A DNA stretch of 64,000 nucleotides. Origin: Delphinus delphis (Eukaryota > Chordata > Mammalia > Artiodactyla > Delphinidae). The DNA lies in assembly GCF_949987515.2 (NCBI RefSeq), contig NC_082684.1, forward strand, positions 44,792,006-44,856,005, read 5' to 3'. Of this stretch, positions 44,631 to 56,277 are shown one piece after another. The notes below the pieces were generated by a model. The model saw only the letters and a program-made list of their open reading frames with translations. It had not been told where the DNA came from and ran no database searches. Position numbers and translations under genes: made by a program. The first letter of the stretch is position 1. Every line of letters begins with the position of its first letter.

Positions 44631-47600
44631 TCACATCTTTTCTATCCATTCATCTGTTGATGGACATTTAGGTTGCTTCCATTTCCTGGCGATTGTAAAT
44701 AGAGCTGCAATGAACATTTTGGTACATGACTCTTTTTGAATTATGGTTTTATCAGGGTATATGCCCAGTAGTGGGATTGCTGGGTCGTATGGTAGTTCTA
44801 TTTGTAGTTTTTTAAGGAACCTCCATACTGTTCTCCATACTGACTGTAGCAATTTACATTCCCACAAACAGTGCAAGAGTGTTCCCTTTTCTCCACACCC
44901 TCTCCAGCATTTATTGTTTCTAGATGTTTTAATGATGGCCATTCTGACTGGTGTGAGATGATATCTCACTGTAGTTTTGGTTTGCATTTCTTTAATGATT
45001 AATGATGTTGAGCATTCTTTCATGTGTTTGTTGGCAATCTGTATATCTTCTTTGGAGAAATGTCTATTTAGGTCTACTGCCCATTTTTGGATTGGGTTGT
45101 TTGTTTTTTTGTTATTGAGCTGCATGAGCTGCTTGTAAATTTTGGAGATTAAACCTTTGTCAGCTGCTTCATTTGCAAATATTTTCTACCATTCTAAGGG
45201 CTGTCTTTGGGTCTTGTTCATGGTTTCCTTTGCTGTGCAAAAGCTTTTAAGTTTCATTAGGCCCCATTTGTTTATTTTTGTTTTTATTTCCATTTCTCTA
45301 GGAGGTGGGTCAAAAAGGACCTTGTTGTGATTTATGTCATAGAGTGTTCTGTCTCTATGTTCTGCCTTAGTGTTTCCTCTAAGAGTTTGATAGTATCAGG
45401 CCTTATATTTAGGTCTTTAATCCATTTTGAGTTTATTTTTGTATATGGTGTTAGGGAGTGCTCTAATTTCATACTTTTACATGTAGCTGTCCAGTTTTCC
45501 CAGCACCACTTATTGAAGAGGCTGTCTTTTCTTCACTGTATATTCTTGCCTCCTTTGTCAAAGATAAGGTGACCATATGTGCGTGGGTTTATCTCTGGGA
45601 TTTCTATCCTGTTCCACTGATCTATATTTCTGTTTTTGTGCCAGTACCATACTGTCTTGATTACTGTAGCTTTGTAGTATAGTCTGAAGTCAGGGAGTCT
45701 GATTCCTCCAGCTCCATTTTTTGTTCTCAATATTGCTTTTGCTATTCGGGGTCTTTTGAGTTTCCATACAAATTGTGAAATTTTTTCCTCTAGTTCTGTG
45801 AAAACTGCCAGTGGTAGTTTGATAGGGATTGCATTGAATCTGTAGATTGCTTTGGGTAGTAGAGTCATTTTCACAATGTTGATTCTTCCAATGCAAGAAC
45901 ATGGTATATCTCTCCATCTATTTGTATCATCTTTAATTTCTTTCATCAGTATCTTATAATTTTCTGCATACAGGTCTTTTGTCTCCTTAGGTAGGTTTAT
46001 TCCTGGATATTTTATTCTTTTTGTTGCAATGGAAATGGGAGTGTTTTCTTAATTTCATTTTCAGATTTTTCATCATTAGTGTATAAGAATGCCAGAGATT
46101 TCTGTGCATTAATTTTGTATACTGCAACTTTACCAAATTCATTGATTAGCTCTAGTAGTTTTCTGGTAGCATCTTTAGGATTCTCTATGTATAGTATCAT
46201 GTCATCTGCAAACAGTGACAGCTTTACTACTTCTTTTCTGATTTGGATTCCTTTTATTTCTTTCTTCTCTGATTGATGTGGCTAGAACTTCCAAAACTAT
46301 GTTGAATAAGAGTGGTGAGAGTGGGAAACCTTGTCTTGTTCCAGATCTTAGTGGAAATGGTTTCAGTTTTTCACCATTGAGGATGATGTTGGCTGTGGAT
46401 TTGTCATATATAGCCTTTATTATGTTGAGGAAAGTTCCCTCTATGCGCCTACTTCCTGGAGGGTTTTTATCATAAATGGGTGTTGAATTTTGTCGAAAGC
46501 TTTCTCTGCATCTATTGAGATGATCATATGGTTTTTCTCCTTCAATTTGTTAATATCACATTGATAGATTTGTGTATATTGAAGAATCCTTGCATTCCTG
46601 GAATAAACCCCACTTGATCATGGTGTATGATCCTTTCAATGTGCTGTTGGATTCTGTTTGCCGGTATTTTGTTGAGGATTTTTGCATCTATGTTCATCAG
46701 TGATATTGACCTGTAGTTTTCTTTCTTTGTGACATCCTTGTCTGGTTTTCGTATCAAGGTGATGGTGGCCTCGTGGAAGGAATTTGGGAGTGTTCCTCCC
46801 TCTGCTATATTTTGGAAGAGTTTGAGAACGATAGGTGCTTAGCTCTTCTCTAAATGTTTGATAGAATTCACCTGTGAAGCCATGTGGTCCTGGGCTTTTG
46901 TTTGTTGGAAGATTTTTAATCACAGTTTCAATTTCAGTGCTTGTGATTGGTCCCTTCATATTTTCTATTTCTTCCTGATTCAGTCTTGGCAGGTGGTGCA
47001 TTTCTAAGAATTTGTCCATTTCTTCCAGGTTGTCCATTTTATTGGCATAGAGTTTCTTGTAGTAATCTCTCATGATCTTTTCTATTTCTGCAGTGTCAGT
47101 TGTTACTTCTCCTTTTTCATTTCTAATTCTGTTGATTTGAGTCTTCTCCCTTTTTTTCTTGATGAGTTTGGCTAATGGTTTATCAATTTTGTTTATCTTC
47201 TCAAAGAAGCAGCTTTTAGCTTTATTAATCTTTGCTATCGTTTCCTTCATTTCTTTTTCATTTATTTCTAATCCGATCTTTATGATTTCTTTCCTTCTGC
47301 TAACTTTGGTTTTTTTTTTGTTCTTCTTTCTCTAATTGCTTTAGGTGCAAGGTTAGCTTGTTTATTTGAGATGTTTCCTGCTTTTTAAGGTAGGATTGTA
47401 TTGCTATAAACTTCCCTCTTAGAACTGCTTTTGCTGCATCCCATAGGTTTTGGGTCATCATGTCTCCATTGTCATTTGTTTCTAGGTATTTTTCGATTTC
47501 CTCTTTGATTTCTTCAGTGATCACTTCGTTATTAAGTAGTGTATTGTTTAGCCTCCATGTGTTTGTATTTTTTACAGATCTTTTCCTGTAATTGATATCT

Positions 47601-48514
47601 AGTCTCATAGCGTTGTAGTTGGAAAAGATACTTGATATGATTTCAATTTTCTTAAATTTACGAAGGGTAGATTTGTGACCTAAGATATAATCTATCCTGG
47701 AGAACGTTCCATGAGCACTTGAGAAAAATGTGTATTCTGTTGTTTTGATGGAATGTCCTATAAATATCAATTAAGGCCATCTTCTTTAATGTATCATTTA
47801 AAGCTGTGTTTCCTTATTTATTTTCATTTTGGATGATCTGTCCATTGGTGAAAGTGGGGTGTTAAAGTCCCCTACTATGATTGTGTAACTGTCGATTTCC
47901 CCTTTTATGGCTGTTAGTGTTTGCCTTATGTATTGAGGTGCTCCTATGTTGGGTGCATAAATATTTAGAATTGTTATATCTTCTTCTTGAATCAGTCCCT
48001 TGATCACTATGTAGTGTCCTTCTTTGTCTCTTGTAATAGTCTTTATTTTAAAGTCTATTTTGTCTCATATGAGAATTGCTACTCCATCTTTCTTTTATTT
48101 TCATTTGCATGGAATATCTTTTTCCATCCCCTCACTTTCAGTCTGTATGTGTCCCTAGGTCTGAAGTGAGTCTCTTGTAGACAGCATGTATTCGGGTCTT
48201 GTTTTTTTTTTCTTTTTTGTGGTATGTGGGCCTCTCACTGTTGTGGCCTCTCCCGTTGCAGTGCACAGGCTCCAGACGTGCAGGCTCAATGGCCAAGGCT
48301 CACGGGCCCAGCCGCTCCGTGGCATGTGGGATCGTCCCAGACCGTGGCACGAACCTGTGTCCCCTGCATCGGCAGGCGGACTCTCAACCACTGCGCTTCC
48401 AGGGAAGCCCGGGTCTTGTTTTTGTATCCATTCAGCCAGTCTGTGTCTTTTGGTGGGAGCATTTAATCCATTTACATTTAAGGTAATTATCAATATGTAT
48501 GTTCCTATTCCCAT
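44631..48514 (-). pseudogene. L1 ORF2 remnant, copy B, SINE-disrupted
   Basis: The start ATG at 48,514 opens about 35 codons of the endonuclease (TLNVNGLN present) before a CHR-2 SINE, inserted in the sense orientation, takes over the reading frame to a stop at 48,155. Downstream parts survive in pieces: endonuclease (48,007-47,300, where SDH reads SNY), linker and RT (47,250-46,636, with GPHGF in place of GPDGF), more RT (46,757-46,012), thumb/C-terminal parts (45,946-45,533), and the Cys/His end [18 protein letters not shown] at 45,125-44,631. Several frameshifts occur besides the SINE. No RT activity is possible from this copy. Confidence 0.93.
48194..48423 (-). mobile_element. CHR-2 SINE inside L1 copy B ORF2
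   Basis: Reverse-oriented on the chromosome and so sense to the L1. The exact 13-bp duplication GGGTCTTGTTTTT lies at 48,194-48,206 and 48,411-48,423. The T tail is short and interrupted by one C. The insertion dates after copy B arrived and interrupts the ORF2 endonuclease after about 35 codons. Confidence 0.97.
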
Positions 48515-48572
48515 TTTCTTAATTGCTTTGGGTTTGTTATTGTAGGTCTTTTCCTTCTCTTGTGTTTCTTGC

Positions 48573-49466
48573 CTAGAGAAGTTCCTTTAGCATTTGTTGG
48601 AAAGCTGGTTTGGTGGTGCTGAACTCTCTCAGCTTTTGCTTGTCTGTAAAGGTTTTAATTTCTCCATCAAATCTGAATGAGTTCCTTGCTGGGTATAGTA
48701 ATGTTGGTTGTAAGTGTTTTTCCTTCATCACTTTAAATGTGTCCTGCCACTCTCTTATGGCTTGCAGAGTTTCTGCTGAAAGATCAGCTGTTAACCTTAT
48801 GGGGATTCCCTTGTGTGTTATTTGTTGTTTTTCCCTTGCTGCTTTTAATATGTTTCCTTTGTATTTAACTTTTGACAGTTTGATTAATATGTGTCTTGGC
48901 ATGTTTCTCCTTGGATTTATCCTGTGTGGGACTCTCTGTGCTTCCTGGAGTTGATTAACTATTTCCTTTCCCATATTAGGGAAGTTTTCAACTATAATCT
49001 CTTCAAATATTTTCTCAGTCTCTTTCCTTTTCTCTTCTTTTTCTGCAACCCCTATAATTCGAATGTTGGTGCATTTAACGTTGTCCCAGAGGTCTCTGAG
49101 ACTGTCCTCAGTTCTTTTCATTCTGTTTTCTTTATTCTGCTCTGCAGTAGTTATTTCCACTATTTTATCTTCCAGGTCAGTTATCCGTTCTTCTGCCTCA
49201 GTTATTCTGCTATTGATCCCTTCTAGAGTATTTTTCATTTCATTTATTTTGTTGTTCATCATTGCTTGTTTCCTCTTTAGTTCTTCTAGGTCATTGTTAA
49301 ATGTTTCTTGCATTTTCTCTATTCTATTTCCAAGATTTTGGATCATCTTTACTATCATTATTCTGAATTCTTTTTCAGGTAGACTGCCTATTTCCTCTTC
49401 ATTTGTTAGGTCTGGTGGGTTTTTACCTTGCTCCTTCATCTGCTGTGTGTTTTTCTGTCTTTTCAT
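48573..49466 (-). CDS. Intact L1 ORF1 protein frame, copy B
   Basis: A 297-codon frame with an ATG at 49,466 and a stop at 48,573, uninterrupted and of normal length for mammalian L1 ORF1p (about 300-340 residues). The protein would bind L1 RNA as a trimer in cytoplasmic particles. Visible parts: a basic N-terminus (1-20); a long Lys/Glu/Asn-rich heptad region from about 40 to 125, the coiled coil; an RRM-like domain at about 130-225 with NIRIIGV at 134-140 and MPRHILIKL at 189-197; and a C-terminal domain to residue 297 with IREWQDTFKVMKEK. The start is supported because copy A uses the same ATG. ORF2 downstream is dead, so any function would be in trans. Whether it is transcribed is unknown. 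Confidence 0.88.
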   Translation of the reverse strand: MKRQKNTQQMKEQGKNPPDLTNEEEIGSLPEKEFRIMIVKMIQNLGNRIEKMQETFNNDLEELKRKQAMMNNKINEMKNTLEGINSRITEAEERITDLEDKIVEITTAEQNKENRMKRTEDSLRDLWDNVKCTNIRIIGVAEKEEKRKETEKIFEEIIVENFPNMGKEIVNQLQEAQRVPHRINPRRNMPRHILIKLSKVKYKGNILKAAREKQQITHKGIPIRLTADLSAETLQAIREWQDTFKVMKEKHLQPTLLYPARNSFRFDGEIKTFTDKQKLREFSTTKPAFQQMLKELL

Positions 49467-51420
49467 TTTGCTTATCTTACTGTGTTTGGGGTCTCCTTTT
49501 TGCAGGCTGCAGGTTCGTAGTTCCCGTTCTGTTGGTTTCTGTCCCAGTGGCTAAGGTTGGTTCAGTGGGTTGTGTAGGTTTCCTGGTGGAGGGGACTAGT
49601 GCCTGTGTTCTGGTGGATGAGGCTGGATCTTGTCTTTCTGGTGGGCAGGTCCATGTGTGGTGGTGTGTTTTGGGGTGTCTGTGGACTTATTATGATTTTA
49701 GGCAGCCTCTCTGCTAATGAATGGGGTTGTGTTCCTGTCTTGCTAGTTGTTTGGCATAGGGTGTCCAGCACTGTAGCTTGCTGGTCATTAAGTGAACCTG
49801 GGTCTTGGTATTTAGATGGAGATCTCTCGGAGATTTTCACCGTTTGACATTACGTGGAGCTGGGAGGTCTATTGTGGACCAGTGTACTGAAGTTGGCTCT
49901 CCCACCTCAGTGGCAAAGCCCTGATGCCTGGCTGGAGCACCAAGAGACTGTCCTCCACACGGCTCATAATAAAAGGTAGAAAGAAAGAAAGAGGATAAAA
50001 TAAAATAAAGTAAGATAAAATAAAATAATTAAAATAAAAAATAATTATTAAGAAAAAACAAATTTTTAAAGTAAAAACAGAAAAAAAACCTGGATGGTCA
50101 GAACCCTAGGACAAATTGTGAAAGCAAAGCTAAACAGACAAAATCTCGCACAGAAGCATACACATACACACTCACAAAAAGAGGAAAAGGGAAAAAGATA
50201 ATCTATCTTGCTCCCAAAGTCCACCTCCTCAATTTGGGATGATTCGTTGTCTATTCAGGTATTCCACAGATGCAGAGGTCATCAAGTTGATTGTGGAGAT
50301 TTAATCCGCTGCTCCTGAGGCTGCTGGGAGAGATTTCCCTTTCTCTTCTTTGTTCGCACAGCTGGCGGTGCTCAGCTTTGGATTTGGCCCCGCCTCTGCG
50401 TGTAGGTCGCTGGAGGGCGTCTGTTCTTCGCTCAGACAGGACGGGGTTAAAGGAACCGCTGGTTCGGAGCCTCTGGCTCACTCAGGACAGCGGGGAGGGA
50501 GGGGTACGGATGTGGGGCGAGCCTGAACAGCAGAGGCTGGTGTGACATTGCAGCAGCCTGAGGCGCGCCGTGCGTTCTCCCGGGTAAGTTGTCCCTGGGT
50601 CACGGGACCCTGGCAGTGGCGGCCTGCACAGGCTCCCGGGAGGGGTGGTGTGGGTTGTGACCTGTGCTCGCACACAGGCTTCTTGGTGGCGGCAGCAGCA
50701 GCCTTAGCGTCTCATTCCCGCCTCTGGGGTCCGCGCTCTTAGCCGCGGCTTGCGCCCATCTCTGGGGCTCCTTTAAGCAGCGCTCTTAATCCCCTGTCCT
50801 CGCGCACCGGGAAACAAAGAGGGAAGAAAAAGTCTCTTGCCTCTTCGGCAGGTCCAGACTTTTCCCCGGACTCCCTCCCGGCTGGCCGTGACGCACTAAC
50901 CCCCTGCTGTCTGTGTTCACGCCGCCAACCCCAGTCCTCTCCCTGCGCTCCACTCCAACCGAAGCCCGAGCCTCAGCTCCCAGCCCCCTCCCACCCCGGC
51001 CGGGGAGCAGACAAGCCTCTCGGGCTGGTAAGTGCCGGTTGGCCCTGATCCTCTGTGCGGGAATCTCCCCGCTTTGACCTCCGCACCCCTGTTGCTGTGC
51101 TCTCCTCCGCGGCTTCGAAGCTCCCCCCTCCGCCTCCCGCAGTCTCCGCCCGCGAAGGGGCTTCCTAGTGTGTGGAAACATTTCCTCCTTCACAGCTCCC
51201 TCCCACTGGTGCAGGTCCCATCCCTATTCTTTTGTCTCTGTTTTCTTTTTTCTTTTGTCTACCGAGGTATGTGGGGGGTTTCTTGCCTTTTGGGAGGTCT
51301 GAGGTCTTGTGCCAGCGTTCAGTGGGTGTTTTATAGGAGCTGTTCCGCGTGTAGATGTATTTCTGATGTATCTGTGGGGAGGAAGGTGATCTCTGCGTCT
51401 TACTCTTCCGCCATCTTCTC
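49467..51420 (-). promoter_or_regulatory. L1 copy B 5' UTR / internal promoter
   Basis: About 1.95 kb, GC- and CpG-rich especially from 50,300 to 51,200. The YY1-type AAGATGGCGG lies on the minus strand at 51,408-51,417. On the plus (antisense) strand the consensus splice donor cgg/gtaagt is kept at 50,581-50,589, and the overlapping open frames at 50,291-50,545 (TTG start) and 50,542-50,742 (GTG start) match those in copy A. The GAAA tract is short here (49,978-49,992). Confidence 0.75.
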
Positions 51421-51432
51421 CAGAATCTCCTC

Positions 51433-51800
51433 GAATTTTTCTGTCAGTAAAAGCTGTCCCTCTTCCCCTATTTACTTATTTATTTAATTATCACATTTAT
51501 ATTAGTACGGACTAATGGGTATGATTTTATTTCATGGTATAATAGTATAATCCAGTACTATCATTATTATTTTGTTGCTCAAATTGCCCAGATTTGGACA
51601 CTGGGATCTCCTTCCCATTGACTTCTATATCTTTTTGACTCACCCCTATCCTTTTTTGAGCACATCCTTATTTTCTGACACTATACAATCTTCCAGGCTC
51701 ATCTGTATTTTCCTTCCCCCAGCCTTGGAATCAACCACTTCTTCAAAGAGCCCTGGTTTGTTTTCATTGGAGAATAAATATCTTGGCTTTAAAATGTAGA
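51433..51800 (-). mobile_element. Ancient L1M relic, right half
   Basis: Resumes the old L1M text with 'agctgtccctcttcccc', 'ttgttgctcaaattgccc', 'tccaggctcatctgtattttc' and 'aagagccctggtttg'. Together with 43,340-44,104 it forms one element interrupted by copy B. Confidence 0.75.
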
Positions 51801-51879
51801 AGATGAATTCAAACATCTAAAAAACATTGTGGATGCATATTTTGTCCATTGTCTTTGTGTGAAAGACTATGTGTGTGTC

Positions 51880-52070
51880 AGAAGATCTCAAAGCAGGAGA
51901 GAAAGGTTGGGGTCAGGGTAATGAAAGTCTTGAATATCCAATGAAGTGTTTGGAATTCATGCATCCAGGCCATGAAGTGCTCTGGACCGGTTTTGAGTAG
52001 AAATGTGATATGCTTAAAGATATATTTTGGGGAGATAAGCGGGAAGACTTACACAGAGAAGTTTCTAGAA
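51880..52070 (+). repeat. Old interspersed repeat, right part
   Basis: 'aatgaaagtcttgaatatcc', 'gtgtttggaattcatgc', 'gaccggttttgagtag' and 'aatgtgatatgc' continue the unnamed repeat begun at 42,840-43,100. Confidence 0.45.
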
Positions 52071-52199
52071 GCAAGAAGTTGATTCAATGGAATATTTAGA
52101 AGTAAAGTGATAAAAGTCTAAATTAGGGGCTGATGTCTGATGTTCCCTCATGCTCGGGACACTTTCTCCTGTTTTCCTCCACCTCAAATCCACCTTACC

Positions 52200-52470
52200 T
52201 GTCAAGGACTCCTTTTCCAGAAAGTCTTTCCTGACTCCCTCCCAGAATTTACCCTTCTTCCCCATGTATCCATGGCCCAGGTTGGCTGGTACCTCCTTTG
52301 TACACGCATTCAATTCTGGCCTGTCTGCTGGGGCTTTGAATGCTTGCCTCGCTCACTTGGTTACTAACTTCTTGTAGACGGGGAAGGCCTTAGTCATCTT
52401 TATCCCTTCCCAGGGCCTAGCATAGTTCTTCTCATCCAGGAGAGATGCTCAACTCAGAACTGAACTGGTT
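52200..52470 (+). mobile_element. L2 LINE 3' fragment
   Basis: 'agaaagtctttcctgactcc', 'cttgtagacggggaaggcc', 'cccagggcctagcatag' and 'gagatgctcaactcag' follow the L2 3' end in order. Ancient and diverged. Confidence 0.8.
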
Positions 52471-52649
52471 ATAGGGACCATTTATAATTCATTTTGGGAT
52501 TCTGGAACAATAGAAGCAAAATGCAAGGATATGTAAATTTCTCTGAAGTCATACAATTTTTCAGTTGAAATTGAACTGCCTGCCAAATTACTCCAGCCTA
52601 ATGCGTGAGGCAGCACACGTGATTGAGAGCACGACAGTAACAGCATTAA

Positions 52650-52752
52650 AGACACACACACACACCACACACACATACACATAACACACACACCACACCC
52701 CACACACACCGCACACACACCACACACCACTCACACAGCACACACACACACA
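52650..52752. repeat. Impure (CA)n microsatellite
   Basis: CA-rich run with CACC and ATAC interruptions over about 100 bp. Confidence 0.95.
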
Positions 52753-52936
52753 GAATTTCTGAGCCCACAGACTAAGTCTGTTCTTAAAAGGAATACTAGT
52801 CAGATCTGCACTTAATATTGAGGGAGTTTAATAGTAAAAGGATTTTCCTTATGGAGGAGACAAGGGCTGTCTTGAAAGGTCCATTTGGAAGGTACCTCTT
52901 AGGACTACACTAAGCTTTATGAAAGCATGGTAGGGA
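52753..52936. other. Unique sequence, nothing recognised
   Basis: No gene or repeat is recognised. Confidence 0.4.
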
Positions 52937-53173
52937 TAACCTTCCCTTTTTTTTTTCTTTTTTTTTGCGGTACGCGGGCCTCTCACTGTTGTGGCCTCTC
53001 CCGTTGCAGAGCACAGGCCCCAGACGCGCAGGCTCAGCGGCCATGGCTCACGGGCCCAGCCGCTCCGCGGCATGCGGGATCCTCCCGGACCGGGGCACGA
53101 ACCTGCGTCCCCTGCATCGGCAGGCGGATCCTCAACCACTGCGCCACCAGGGAAGCCCCTAACCTTCCCTTTT
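52937..53173 (-). mobile_element. CHR-2 SINE with perfect target duplication
   Basis: A near-complete reverse copy (52,951-53,159). The 14-bp TAACCTTCCCTTTT lies at 52,937-52,950 and 53,160-53,173. The body keeps the tgcggtacgcgggcc motif and the intact head ending gggaagccc. Young. Confidence 0.97.
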
Positions 53174-54726
53174 TGAAGGAGAACATTTCTAAAGGCCTTG
53201 ATAGGAGTGAACTCTGATAATCATGTCTCCTCTTTAGGGTCGTGTTGTTACAGAGATAGCTTTCTCCTCAAAGCATGATTAAAAGCTATGCTTCAAGTGC
53301 AGAAAACATTTAAAACTCAAGTTTCACCCTAAAAAATTTAAGGAAGGGAACTGACAATAGTCCATAAGGCAGTTGCTCTGCAGAAAACAGAGTTCTGTGA
53401 TATTTATCAAGGAGAGAGCGTGAAGGCTTATGGCCTGTGCCAGTCTCCTGCTGGATTTGCCAGTCTCACTTCTGGCAGCAGCTCCCTGTGTGACAGTTGA
53501 CAGCTTGAGTCAAGAAGGAAGAAAGGCAAAGAAAAAAGGAGGGAGAAGTGAGGGAGAAGGAAGGCCCCAAAGACAGCAGCTATTGACTGTTTCCTTTTCT
53601 ACCAGGCAGCACCCACCGGCCAGCATAGCATCAGGAGGAGAGGCAGGATTATAGAGATGAGCAGGTCAAAGGAATGCAGAGCAAGGAAAATGCCAGAGAA
53701 GAAGAGGACAGACATGATGTCTGTGAAGAAAGTAGAGCTCAGCAACGCGGGGACTGGGAGAGCAGAGGAAATGACTCGTGTGTGCAAAGGAAGCATCCCA
53801 CCCTGGAGATTGAAGCGGGGTCGCATTTTTGTCAAGCTAACCACGGTCCCCTTATCCTGCTCCTGACTGCAATGACTTCCCCTCTCCACTGCCTCCTATG
53901 TCAGCTGCATTCATTTGCATCGGGAGCGCCGTTCATTGGCCCTGGAGAAGGGAAAGAATGGGGCAAGAACAAGGAAGTTGACTCTCTGCTTTTGAATTCC
54001 TAAAAATATATTCTAAACTTATATCAGAGACCGTAGCTTTGAGGTACTGGCCTCAGTTACCCAGAGCCAAGGTCCTGGGTAATTTTTAAGAATATGGTAC
54101 TCAAAGATAGTCAAGGTGGCATGGTGCAGGAGCAATACAGAAGGAAAGTAGAAACAAAAGAGGATTTTTCACAGCACTCTGACTCTCCTGCACACATACA
54201 GGAGGAAGTTCGCCTTGCTCCTAGGAGTGTCAAAGGGGTGATGGACACGGGGGTGGGGGCAGTGGATCCAAAGGGGCTTTCAGCTGGGATGAGGGCTACA
54301 GAGTACGTGAGCATGATAATCTGATGCCAGAGAGCAACCGAGGACACTGAGCTATAACCAGAGGCCATCTGGTGTGATGTCCAAAGACCAGATGGTACGT
54401 GCTACATCTCAGCGATCAGTGAACACCAAGCCACTCCTTCTCACTGCTTAGTGGCCCCAGCCTTCCCCCAACTTAGAATGTCTGTGGAGAACAGGGACCT
54501 TGATACACTAAGTCTGTAAAGTTATAGAAACATAAAGTGAGTTATGTTTTAGCATGCTTGATAACTTGGATTCCAAAAATCTTACCTGCTACATATTTAT
54601 GAAGCTAAGTTAATGCTAACATATTAAACATACACTTAGGAGGTTAATTTTATGTCTAAATTTACACTTCTGGAGCATAAATGGCAGTAGAGTTCTCTTG
54701 AAGGGTAGGGAAACCTTCTCTTTTTA
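53174..54726. other. Unique sequence, nothing recognised
   Basis: No repeat or known exon. Purine-rich around 53,500-53,800. Overlapping frames of up to about 109 codons at 53,599-54,003 have no familiar motif. Confidence 0.4.
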
Positions 54727-54744
54727 GTGTGTGTGTGTGTGTGT

Positions 54745-54796
<52 letters not shown>
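54727..54796. repeat. (GT)n microsatellite
   Basis: Seventy bases of GT with a single CT interruption near 54,748. Long enough to be length-variable and able to form Z-DNA. Confidence 0.98.
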
Positions 54797-54797
<1 letters not shown>

Positions 54798-56277
54798 CTA
54801 ACCAGGAAAGGCTCCCCACCCCTCACTCCAGGTTATCTTATTTCATGTAGTTTGTTCCGATGTGTTGGGTCATGACTAATTAGATAAGAACATTTCCTTT
54901 AGCCTCATGTATTTAGAAGTCCACATGATCTAAGGTCAAACCTCAAATGAAAGGTACATAGAAGTGATGCAGTTATACTGATTTCAGAGCAGATGGCTGT
55001 TTTCTGGAGGGTAATGGTGCATAAAACAGACAAACAATGAAAGACTCGAGAGAGGAATTCTCCACGGCAATCGGGGCTGTGAAATCAACATAAAGCGACT
55101 AGTTCCCAGAAGTGGTGCACCATTGAAAAGCATTAGGGAAAACAAGGGATACCGGCACCCTCATGGGGCGTCCTGCCTGGACTTGGAGGAGGAAGGACAT
55201 GGGACGGGGTGCAGGAACGCATCTTTCTATAAGTAGCACGTGCAAATCTCAGATCACAAACCCAGTTGTGGACAAAGTCAGTTCATTTTTCTGTACAGGA
55301 AGTTAATACTTAGAATAACCCCCCTTTCTTCCAGGCAGTAGAAACTTAACTTCAGTCCTTTCAGCGTTCCTGCCCTTTCTTTGTGATGGCCTCTAAATTT
55401 GGGCTTATATCACGCCCATGAATGAAGGTTAGTGGCGGGAGGGCATCGCACCTGAGTTGGCATCACTCTGCATTAATACAGCTGCTTAGATGAGATGTGG
55501 ACACTTGCTGGTCACTGCTGAGTCATCCCTTGTACCGGTCATATCACAGCAACTTTGGGCCTGCCTCTGGGTCAGCTAACTCTCAGGACCCTCTCGGGCA
55601 CACAGGATTATCCTGATGCTTCCATGCCATTCTGGGACCACACCCACACATTCACAGCCATCTGTCATTTCCATGGCACTCTTGAGTACAAAAGAATCAT
55701 TCCACCTCCCCAGCACTGCCCCCGGCCCCTTCCACTGACAGCTCTACCCTGGGGCTTTTTCAAACTCATCTGCCAGGACACAGTAGACAGCCATACTTCC
55801 TTCAGTTCTTAACCTCCTTCCAAGAGTCTCCCTGTACTACTGTTCCCAAATGTATCTGAAGTTTCTGCTGTGGGCCATTCTCTCTGCTTCATCCCAGGAA
55901 AGGATCAGAGTGCAGACCTTTTTCATCAAGGACTCATCACCATCTAGTTAGTCTACTCTCTTCTCGTAACTTCCTGTGTTTTCCTGGTTGGTGGAAGGGG
56001 GTGGGGGGGGGCGTTTTAGCCTAGAGGATGCGGAGCCATGTGGCTTGGGAAAGCTTCTTTGTTATTACTCAGCACTTGTCCTCCCACATCTATTGTACAT
56101 GCTTCAGTTCTTTCTGTTCTCTTGAAGCCAAGACGTCAAAAACTAAAAAGCTAACAATTGACTCCTTTTGTGGCATTTGCTTTCTGCAGAGTCATTCCTT
56201 GCCTGAGGTAGTGATGCTGACTAATTCATCGGAAGAGGGATTACAGGGTTAAAGGAGAGGTGAAAATCGGTTTGTAG
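54797..56277. other. Unique sequence, nothing recognised
   Basis: No repeat or known exon is recognised. A G-rich run lies at 55,994-56,012. Confidence 0.4.

Larger units (their letters stand above)
44105..51432 (-). mobile_element. Near-full-length LINE-1, copy B
   Basis: Minus-strand L1 with 5' UTR (51,420-49,467), ORF1 (49,466-48,573), a 58-nt gap, ORF2 (48,514-44,631) and a 3' UTR ending AATAAAGATGTTAAAAAA. A CHR-2 SINE sits inside ORF2 at 48,207-48,410. The insertion splits an old L1M. The presumed target repeats (gaatattttt at 44,099 and gaattttt at 51,433) are diverged, and the A tail has almost gone. Copy A is its close relative in the same orientation, 28 kb away. Confidence 0.95.

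Noticed and set aside
48155..48514. 119-codon frame as a novel protein gene
   Set aside because: It is the first 35 or so codons of L1 ORF2 followed by translation of a CHR-2 SINE.
52650..52752. CRISPR-like regular repeat
   Set aside because: It is an impure CA microsatellite with no spacer structure, and this is a mammalian genome.
55994..56012. G-rich run as a G-quadruplex promoter element
   Set aside because: It is a single G-rich patch without spaced G-tracts, a CpG island or a gene start nearby.
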